Shown here: piece after piece, positions 20,406 through 25,529 of the stretch
Layout: each line of letters starts with the position of its first letter
How positions within the stretch are numbered: position 1 is the first letter of the stretch
Assembly: GCA_036501085.1 (NCBI GenBank)
Contig: DASYAZ010000158.1
Location: forward strand, 1-25,529
DNA from: GCA-003244245 sp036501085
Lineage (GTDB): Bacteria > Actinomycetota > Actinomycetes > Mycobacteriales > Pseudonocardiaceae
Length of the DNA stretch: 25,529 nucleotides
Reading direction: 5' to 3'
The notes under the pieces: generated by a model
What the model was told of the DNA's origin: nothing
Seen by the model: only the letters and a program-made list of their open reading frames with translations
Database searches by the model: none
Translations under genes and position numbers: made by a program

Positions 20406-22739
20406 GTGCCTGCCGTGACCACTTCGCTGCCCCGGCGCATCGCGGAGGAGTTGGGCGTGCCCGCGCGGCATGTCGATGCCGCCGTCGAGCTGCTCGATGG
20501 CGGCGCGACCGTGCCGTTCGTCGCCCGCTACCGCAAGGAAGCCACCGGCGGGCTCGATGACGCGCAGCTGCGCACGCTGGAAGAGCGGCTGCGCTACCTG
20601 CGGGAACTGGAGGAGCGCCGCACCGCGGTCCTCAACTCGATCCGGGAGCAGGGCAAGCTCGACGACGCTCTCGAGGCGCGGATCATGGCGGTCGACTCGA
20701 AGGCCCGGCTGGAAGATCTCTACCTGCCCTACAAACCCAAGCGCCGGACCAAAGCCCAGATCGCCCGGGAGGCCGGGCTGGAACCGCTGGCGGAGACGCT
20801 GCACGCCGACCCGGCGCAGGACCCGCAGGTCACCGCCGCGGCGTTCGTCGACGCCGAGGCCGGCGTGCCGGACGCCGCGGCAGCGCTGGAGGGTGCACGC
20901 GCCATCCTGGTGGAGCGCTTCGCTGAGGACCCGGACCTCATCGGGTCGCTGCGCGAGCAGATGTGGTCGCGGGGCCGGCTGAGTTCCCGGGTGCGGGAGG
21001 GCCAGCAGGAGGCCGGTGCGAAGTTCGCGGACTACTTCGAGTTCGCTGAGCCCTTCACGAAACTGCCCTCGCACCGCATCCTGGCGCTGTTCCGCGGTGA
21101 GAAGGAGGGCGTGCTGGATCTGAGTCCCGAGCCGGACGCTCCGGACGCTGAGGACGCGGCGACCGGACCGAGCCGCTACGAGCGGGAGATCGCGGCCCGC
21201 TTCGGCGTCGAGGATCGGGGCCGCCCGGCGGACCGCTGGCTGGGCGAGACGGTGCGCTGGGCGTGGCGTACCCGCATCCTGCTGCATCTGGGCCTCGATC
21301 TGCGGATGCGGCTGCGGCAGGCGGCTGAGCTGGAGGCGGTGCGGGTGTTCGCCGCCAACCTGCGTGACCTGCTGCTTGCCGCACCTGCGGGGGCCCGGAC
21401 GACGATGGGTCTGGACCCCGGCTACCGCACCGGCGTCAAGGTCGCGGTGATCGATGCGACCGGCAAGGTGGTGGCCACCGAGACCATCTACCCGCACGTA
21501 CCGCAACGACGTTGGGACGAGGCGCTTGCGGTGCTCGCCCGGCTGGCACGGGCCCACCACGTCGAACTGATCGCGATCGGCAACGGCACCGCCTCCCGGG
21601 AGACCGACAAACTCGCCGCCGAGCTGGTCAAGCAGCTGGGTCTGACCAAGGCCGTGGTGTCGGAGGCCGGTGCCTCGGTGTACTCCGCGTCGGCTTATGC
21701 CTCGCAGGAGCTCCCGGAGCTGGACGTGTCCCTGCGCGGCGCGGTCTCGATCGCGCGCCGGTTGCAGGATCCGCTGGCCGAGCTCGTCAAGATCGATCCT
21801 AAATCGATCGGAGTAGGGCAGTACCAGCACGATCTGCCGGAGACCGCGCTGGCCCGCTCGCTGGACGCGGTGGTGGAGGACTGCGTGAACGCGGTCGGTG
21901 TCGACGTCAACACCGCGTCCGCTCCGCTGCTGCGGCGGGTGTCGGGCATCACCGGTGGCCTCGCGGAGAACATCGTGACCCACCGCGACACGAACGGCCC
22001 GTTCCGCACCCGGCAGGCCCTGGCCGGTGTCCCGCGGCTGGGTCCCAAGGCCTTCGAGCAGTGCGCCGGCTTCCTGCGGGTCCCCGGTGGCGATGACCCG
22101 CTCGACCGCTCCGCCGTGCACCCCGAGTCCTACCCCGTGGTGCGCCGGATCCTCACCGCCGCCGGCACCGACATCAGCACGCTGATCGGGAACACCCGGG
22201 TGCTGCGGGCGCTGCGGCCGGCTGATTTCGTCGACGGCGCGGTGGGGTTGCCGACCGTCACCGACATCATCGCTGAGCTGGAGAAACCGGGCCGGGACCC
22301 GCGACCGGAGTTCGCCACCGCCACCTTCGCCGAGGGCATCGAGAAGATCGCCGATCTCACACCGGGAATGGTGCTGGAAGGTGTGGTCACCAACGTCGCC
22401 GCCTTCGGCGCCTTCGTCGACGTGGGGGTGCACCAGGACGGGCTGGTGCACGTCTCGGCGATGTCCAACACCTTCGTCAAGGATCCGCGCGACGTGGTGA
22501 AACCGGGCGACGTGGTACGAGTCAAGGTGCTCGATGTCGACGTGCCGCGCAACCGCATCGCCCTGACCCTGCGGCTCGACGACGCTGCCGCCGGCGCCGC
22601 TCAAGCGCCCACGGGTACGCCTCGCAAACCAGCCAAGCGCGCTCCGGCTCGCGCCGCCAAGCCGGCTCGCGACAAGCCGGCTGCGGGTGGGGCGCTCGCC
22701 GAAGCACTGCGCCGCGCCGGGTACGACAACCCACGCTGA
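20406..22739 (+). CDS. tex: Tex family RNA-binding transcriptional accessory protein
   Basis: 777 residues from GTG at 20406 with AGGAGG 4 nt upstream; a second in-frame GTG at 20415 is possible. The N-terminal Tex domain begins RRIAEELGV with VPFVARYRKEATGGLDD and LYLPYKPKRRTKAQIAREAGL. The YqgF/RNase H-like domain starts near 333 (TTMGLDPGYRTGVKVAVID), helix-hairpin-helix motifs follow (about 503-560, with VSGITGGLAENIV), and an S1 RNA-binding domain lies at about 656-722 (VVTNVAAFGAFVDVG…GLVHVS). A Lys/Ala-rich tail follows the S1 domain, common in actinobacterial RNA-binding proteins. Tex/Spt6-like proteins bind nucleic acid and RNA polymerase and influence transcription. The extra frame upstream of 20406 overlaps DUF2630 and is rejected. 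Confidence 0.97.
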   Translation: MPAVTTSLPRRIAEELGVPARHVDAAVELLDGGATVPFVARYRKEATGGLDDAQLRTLEERLRYLRELEERRTAVLNSIREQGKLDDALEARIMAVDSKARLEDLYLPYKPKRRTKAQIAREAGLEPLAETLHADPAQDPQVTAAAFVDAEAGVPDAAAALEGARAILVERFAEDPDLIGSLREQMWSRGRLSSRVREGQQEAGAKFADYFEFAEPFTKLPSHRILALFRGEKEGVLDLSPEPDAPDAEDAATGPSRYEREIAARFGVEDRGRPADRWLGETVRWAWRTRILLHLGLDLRMRLRQAAELEAVRVFAANLRDLLLAAPAGARTTMGLDPGYRTGVKVAVIDATGKVVATETIYPHVPQRRWDEALAVLARLARAHHVELIAIGNGTASRETDKLAAELVKQLGLTKAVVSEAGASVYSASAYASQELPELDVSLRGAVSIARRLQDPLAELVKIDPKSIGVGQYQHDLPETALARSLDAVVEDCVNAVGVDVNTASAPLLRRVSGITGGLAENIVTHRDTNGPFRTRQALAGVPRLGPKAFEQCAGFLRVPGGDDPLDRSAVHPESYPVVRRILTAAGTDISTLIGNTRVLRALRPADFVDGAVGLPTVTDIIAELEKPGRDPRPEFATATFAEGIEKIADLTPGMVLEGVVTNVAAFGAFVDVGVHQDGLVHVSAMSNTFVKDPRDVVKPGDVVRVKVLDVDVPRNRIALTLRLDDAAAGAAQAPTGTPRKPAKRAPARAAKPARDKPAAGGALAEALRRAGYDNPR

Positions 22740-22746
22740 GACGAGT

Positions 22747-22775
22747 CTGCGGAGCTTGCGGGGCGGTCACCGCAG
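22747..22775. terminator. Weak hairpin between convergent tex and zinc-ribbon genes
   Basis: CTGCGG (22747-22752) and CCGCAG (22770-22775) pair over a 17-nt loop, 7 nt after the tex stop. No T-tract. It may be a shared terminator. Confidence 0.3.
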
Positions 22776-22803
22776 TCTGACAAGAACATCTACCTCGGAT
22801 TCC

Positions 22804-23037
22804 TCAATTCTGCCTCAATGTGAGTGACAGAGTCGAAAAACCCGTCCAGTGCACACACCGTGCGCAAAGTGGGCTTTCGCCGGCGAATGTATCCGTCATC
22901 GCCCTCACATGAGCCGGACGTTGTGCGAGCTGTTCCGGCGTGTCTGGCGTTATGTAATTCAAATGGAACTCCACGCCACCGCAGGATGGGCACTTGACAG
23001 TCCAACGCGTAGAGACCTCATGATTCGGACGGCTCAT
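22804..23037 (-). CDS. Small zinc-ribbon-like hypothetical protein
   Basis: 77 residues from ATG at 23037 with GAGGTGA 7 nt upstream. Two knuckles, Cys16-x-x-Cys19 (CPSCG) and Cys58-x-x-Cys61 (CARC), are spaced 38 residues apart, which suggests one bound zinc. I do not recognise the family. The segment between has VEFHLNYITPDTPEQLAQRP. Codon use is less GC-rich than in tex next door. It is convergent with tex. The same frame remains open upstream to 23172, but that part lacks a ribosome site. No neighbour suggests a role. Confidence 0.65.
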   Translation of the reverse strand: MSRPNHEVSTRWTVKCPSCGGVEFHLNYITPDTPEQLAQRPAHVRAMTDTFAGESPLCARCVHWTGFSTLSLTLRQN

Positions 23038-23336
23038 GTTGTCGTCACCTCTTCGGTGAGTCGTCAGTACAACGGCGGCCACGGCACACCGAGCGCGGGA
23101 ATGGACTCTCCTCGGCTGCCAGCGTGCGAGTGTTTGTTGCTCTGGTAAAGATACGCCTAAGTACCCGCCCAAGTCGACACTCTTGCGCAGCGTCCCTGAA
23201 TCGAAGCGGGCGAATTCGATGGTGTTACGCGCCTACGCGCTCTGCCGCGGTGTCCGGCTGGCTGTCCGACTGGGCCGACCACGGGAGTATCTTCCACGCC
23301 CAGCTTGGGTGGAGGTCCACTGCCTGGTCCTTGCGA

Positions 23337-24575
23337 TTATTCGCGGATCCGGGTCAGCTCGGCGGCCCGATGAACGGGATTGCGTGGTAGGGCTTCGCGC
23401 CCGAGCCAGGGTGGTGGGTGAAATCTCGGGATGCCGTCGGCCATCTCGATTCGCCAGTCGGAATGGTGAATGAGCCGGTGGTGGCGACCGCAGAGTGCGA
23501 CACAATTGCCCAGACTGGTCGGGCCCCCGTCCGCCCAATAGACAATATGGTGGATCTCGCACCAACGGGCGGGAACCGGACAGCCCGGGAACGCACACCC
23601 GCGGTCCCGGATGACCACTGCGCGGCGGATCGCCGTTGGCACCGTCTGGCTGGCGCGCCCCACGTCCAGCGGTTCGCCCCGCGCGCCGAGCACGACCGGA
23701 ATGATCTGCGCGTCGCAAGCGATCCGACGGACGGTCTCGGCGTTGATGGCCCCACCCAGGGCCAGTGACCCGGAACCGATCCGGCCTTGCAGCGTGGGCA
23801 GGCTCACGGTCACGACCACCTGGGGACGTTCCCCGCCCTCGGTCGGTAGCGCACCGTCATTCAGTGCGCGTCGGGCAAGCTCGACCAGGGCGTCGGCGTC
23901 GCGCTGCGCGGCATTTCGCAGGTCGACCTCGGTCCCGTTGGCCGGGCGCGGTGCGGCCAGCGGGCTCAACGCCGACCGGACGATCTCGGCTGCTTCCCGA
24001 TCCAGCCATCCACCCAGCTCGTAGCCACCATCGCGGTCGTGGAAGCTCAGCCGCCGCCGGGTTTCGGGCGTGTCGTTGGGCGGCCGGCCATCCTGGTCCA
24101 GGTAGGCAAGGCTCCGCTTGCCCAGCACCATCAGTTGCCCAGCGTCCAGGGTGCGGGCGTGGCGACCCAGCTCCGCCTCTACCTCGGCCTTTTTCTTGGC
24201 ACTGATGTGCGGGGGAATCCGTGCCAGCACCGACCGGATCGCTGCCACATCCGCAGCCCCGATCGCGTGATCAGCCACCGCTGCCGCAGTCGCTGGTAGC
24301 TGAGGTTCTACCGGGACGCCACCCAACCCGCGGCTTGGCAGTACCTCGGCGGCGGCGCTGACCCGGGCTCGCGCCTCACTTCGGGGCACCCGCGACACCG
24401 CTTGGACGAGCGCCACCGTGGTGCCGTATCCCATGGCCGCGGCGGTTCCCCTGGTGTCGATTTCGGCCACCACCGACAGCACCTGGGCCCAGGTGGCGTG
24501 CAGACGGGTCTCCAGCGCCCGGAGTTCGACGAGCAGCTCTGCATCACTGCCCTGCCACACCGGTGCCGTCGACAT
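23337..24575 (-). CDS. DUF222-HNH endonuclease domain protein (13E12 family)
   Basis: 412 residues. The N-terminal DUF222 region (LVELRALETRLHATWAQVLSVVAEID…) is followed by the C-terminal HNH nuclease motif (about 318-370): RDRGCAFPGC, then WCEIHHIVYWADGG, then NCVALCGRHHRLIHHSDW. The paired CxxxxC and CxxH residues bind zinc and the HH is the catalytic part. This is the abundant actinobacterial 13E12-repeat family, often multi-copy and thought to be mobile; its biological function is unknown. There is no clear ribosome site. On the minus strand TAGCAT (24587-24582) ends 6 nt before the ATG at 24575, so it is probably leaderless. The ends of this copy look intact. Confidence 0.93.
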   Translation of the reverse strand: MSTAPVWQGSDAELLVELRALETRLHATWAQVLSVVAEIDTRGTAAAMGYGTTVALVQAVSRVPRSEARARVSAAAEVLPSRGLGGVPVEPQLPATAAAVADHAIGAADVAAIRSVLARIPPHISAKKKAEVEAELGRHARTLDAGQLMVLGKRSLAYLDQDGRPPNDTPETRRRLSFHDRDGGYELGGWLDREAAEIVRSALSPLAAPRPANGTEVDLRNAAQRDADALVELARRALNDGALPTEGGERPQVVVTVSLPTLQGRIGSGSLALGGAINAETVRRIACDAQIIPVVLGARGEPLDVGRASQTVPTAIRRAVVIRDRGCAFPGCPVPARWCEIHHIVYWADGGPTSLGNCVALCGRHHRLIHHSDWRIEMADGIPRFHPPPWLGREALPRNPVHRAAELTRIRE

Positions 24576-24641
24576 GACCCGATGCTATGACGCGACCCTG
24601 ACAAAAACCGGTTGCTTCACCGGCCCTCGGAGGAAGATCCC

Positions 24642-25235
24642 TCAGCGCTTCAGCGGCAGGTTCATGATCACCGCCGCAGCAACCTGCTTCCCCACCTCGC
24701 ACGACTGCTGCGGGTTGTTCTTGAATATGTCGGAATCGTAACTGACCGTGACACTTTGCCGCTCGGCAGGTTTGATGACAATATCACACACGGGAAGATC
24801 TGCTTTTGGTCGAGTGACGATAACCGGATAACCCGCAATCTCGATCAAGTCGAAGAAGGGCCGCCTTCGATCTTGATCGTAAGCGACTTCCAGTGTAGGA
24901 TTATTGGTAAACATGCTAATGTCGACAGTTCGAATTATGCGTCGGTCACGCGTGGTGCTCGTCCATTTGCAGCGCAGGGTGTCGAAAAGACCGTCCAGCT
25001 GTTCCGGGGGGGTGTCGAGTCCAAATTTGGTAGCCTGCTGCGTGGTCAGCAACTCACACGGTCGGCGCGCCATGGCTGTGACATCGCGGGGATTTTTCAC
25101 TGCTGGGATCGGACTCTCTAGATTGGTGGCGCCAGGTCCGACGGGTTGCGGGTTCGTCTTCGGGCTCGTGCCACATCCAGCAAGTAGGATCGCTATGCCG
25201 CAAGCGGTGACCCTCATCGCCAAATAGATGCTCAT
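24642..25235 (-). CDS. DUF3558 family lipoprotein
   Basis: 197 residues from ATG at 25235 (alternative ATG at 25217). The signal peptide ends in the lipobox LLAGC with Cys21, followed by a Gly/Pro-rich linker. The domain begins near PCELLTTQQATKFGL, and four Cys residues after the lipobox (PCELL, RCKWT, VCDIV, SCEVG) could form two disulfides; this fits DUF3558, common in Pseudonocardiaceae, where it often neighbours ESX-type or WXG100-like proteins. It is predicted to be an outer-surface, membrane-anchored protein of unknown function. The ATG overlaps the stop of the upstream gene as ATGA. GC content is noticeably lower than in most of the window. Confidence 0.9.
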   Translation of the reverse strand: MSIYLAMRVTACGIAILLAGCGTSPKTNPQPVGPGATNLESPIPAVKNPRDVTAMARRPCELLTTQQATKFGLDTPPEQLDGLFDTLRCKWTSTTRDRRIIRTVDISMFTNNPTLEVAYDQDRRRPFFDLIEIAGYPVIVTRPKADLPVCDIVIKPAERQSVTVSYDSDIFKNNPQQSCEVGKQVAAAVIMNLPLKR

Positions 25236-25529
25236 ATGTGCAGACCTGGGCTTGGCTGCGGGATGTTCAGCTCTTCCACCTGAAGATAAGTCATCAGGTC
25301 CTCGCGCAACTTTTGTGCCAGATCTTTGAGCTGCTTGGCTCCCGCGAGAAGAGTGGCTTCCAGATTGTTCACGCCATCGTTTGACGCCCACTGGCCGATC
25401 TGCGCAACTGCATTAAGGCTAACTCCATCGATGCCCGGAGCCGGAATCATCGCCAGACTCTGCGCTACCTTTGCCCGATCCTCAAAGAACTTGGCGGCGT
25501 GTTCCAGGTCGGCTATGGACTGCGGAACG
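25232..25529 (-). CDS. Helical hypothetical protein, 5' end outside window
   Basis: The frame is open from the window end to TGA at 25234-25232 and gives 98 residues of a longer protein. It has helical, Ala/Leu-rich segments (IADLEHAAKFFEDRAKVAQSLA, then NLEATLLAGAKQLKDLAQKLREDLMTYLQ), no cysteine and no membrane helix. This organisation, the DUF3558 neighbour and a 4-nt stop/start overlap resemble small WXG100/ESX-like secretion substrates or partners found beside DUF3558 genes in Pseudonocardiaceae. I cannot see a WxG motif in the part present. The assignment is an inference from context. Confidence 0.7.
   Translation of the reverse strand, partial: VPQSIADLEHAAKFFEDRAKVAQSLAMIPAPGIDGVSLNAVAQIGQWASNDGVNNLEATLLAGAKQLKDLAQKLREDLMTYLQVEELNIPQPSPGLHI

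Noticed and set aside
20388..22604. A 738-codon open frame on the minus strand opposite tex
   Set aside because: It is antisense to a clearly conserved gene, is His/Gly/Arg-rich without family motifs, and results from the third-position GC bias of tex.
1..25529. tRNA or rRNA genes, CRISPR arrays, transposases, attachment sites
   Set aside because: Looked for by eye on both strands. No spaced identical repeats, transposase motifs or tRNA-like cloverleaf cores were seen; a covariance-model search would be needed to exclude small RNAs.

Overview
The window is high-GC actinobacterial DNA, with frequent GTG starts, strong GGAGG-type ribosome sites and tightly overlapping stop/start codons. A DUF222-HNH (13E12-type) endonuclease, a DUF3558 lipoprotein, a pentapeptide-repeat membrane protein and an AurF-like diiron oxygenase point to the Pseudonocardiaceae or a close relative. 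This placement is inferred from gene content; there is no rRNA or other marker to settle it.

Layout. 1-1964: a 5'-cut, apparently truncated MarR-like remnant, a lower-GC stretch with a good promoter and a small hypothetical gene, and a membrane-anchored pentapeptide-repeat protein. 1965-9393: a sulfur assimilation region. The main minus-strand operon runs leader peptide > sulfite reductase (sir) > 53-aa zinc-ribbon protein > APS reductase (cysH) > cysD > cysN > sirohydrochlorin chelatase. Four of its five junctions overlap by 1-4 nt; only cysD-cysN has a gap (18 nt). It is followed by a convergent Rrf2-family regulator, which is divergent from a second minus-strand unit, leader peptide > TauE/SafE transporter. 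Together these genes activate sulfate to APS, reduce it to sulfite and sulfide, help supply the siroheme that sulfite reductase needs, and move a sulfur oxyanion across the membrane. No cysC is seen, as expected for the APS-reductase route.

The clearest discovery is a pair of unannotated 30-codon leader ORFs (2947-3039 and 9301-9393, minus strand), one in front of each sulfur unit. They align without gaps at 11 of 30 positions and share the core R-x-H-V-D-x-x-R-[IV]-x-[ST]-A-x-C, with Cys codons just before the stop. They look like cysteine-responsive attenuators of the kind known in mycobacteria. The first is probably leaderless: a -10-like hexamer ends 6 nt before its ATG.

9479-13168: an AurF-type diiron oxygenase preceded by a TetR regulator, with a palindromic operator over the regulator's stop codon; a divergent flavin disulfide oxidoreductase that lacks the usual catalytic His; and a Gre-factor-like protein. 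13151-16747: the chaperone htpG, then two paralogous one-helix membrane proteins that share a C-terminal Gly-Val-Gly-Tyr-[Leu/Met]-Asp-[Lys/Glu] tag, with large hairpins around them and a 600-bp stretch without a convincing gene. 16748-22739: an NmrA-like NAD(P)-binding protein, a DUF899 thioredoxin-like protein, a perfect 23-bp inverted repeat, a flavoprotein of the p-hydroxybenzoate hydroxylase/geranylgeranyl reductase type, a DUF2630 protein and the RNA-binding protein Tex. 22804-25529: a small zinc-ribbon protein, the DUF222-HNH endonuclease, and a DUF3558 lipoprotein translationally coupled to a helical protein cut by the window end.
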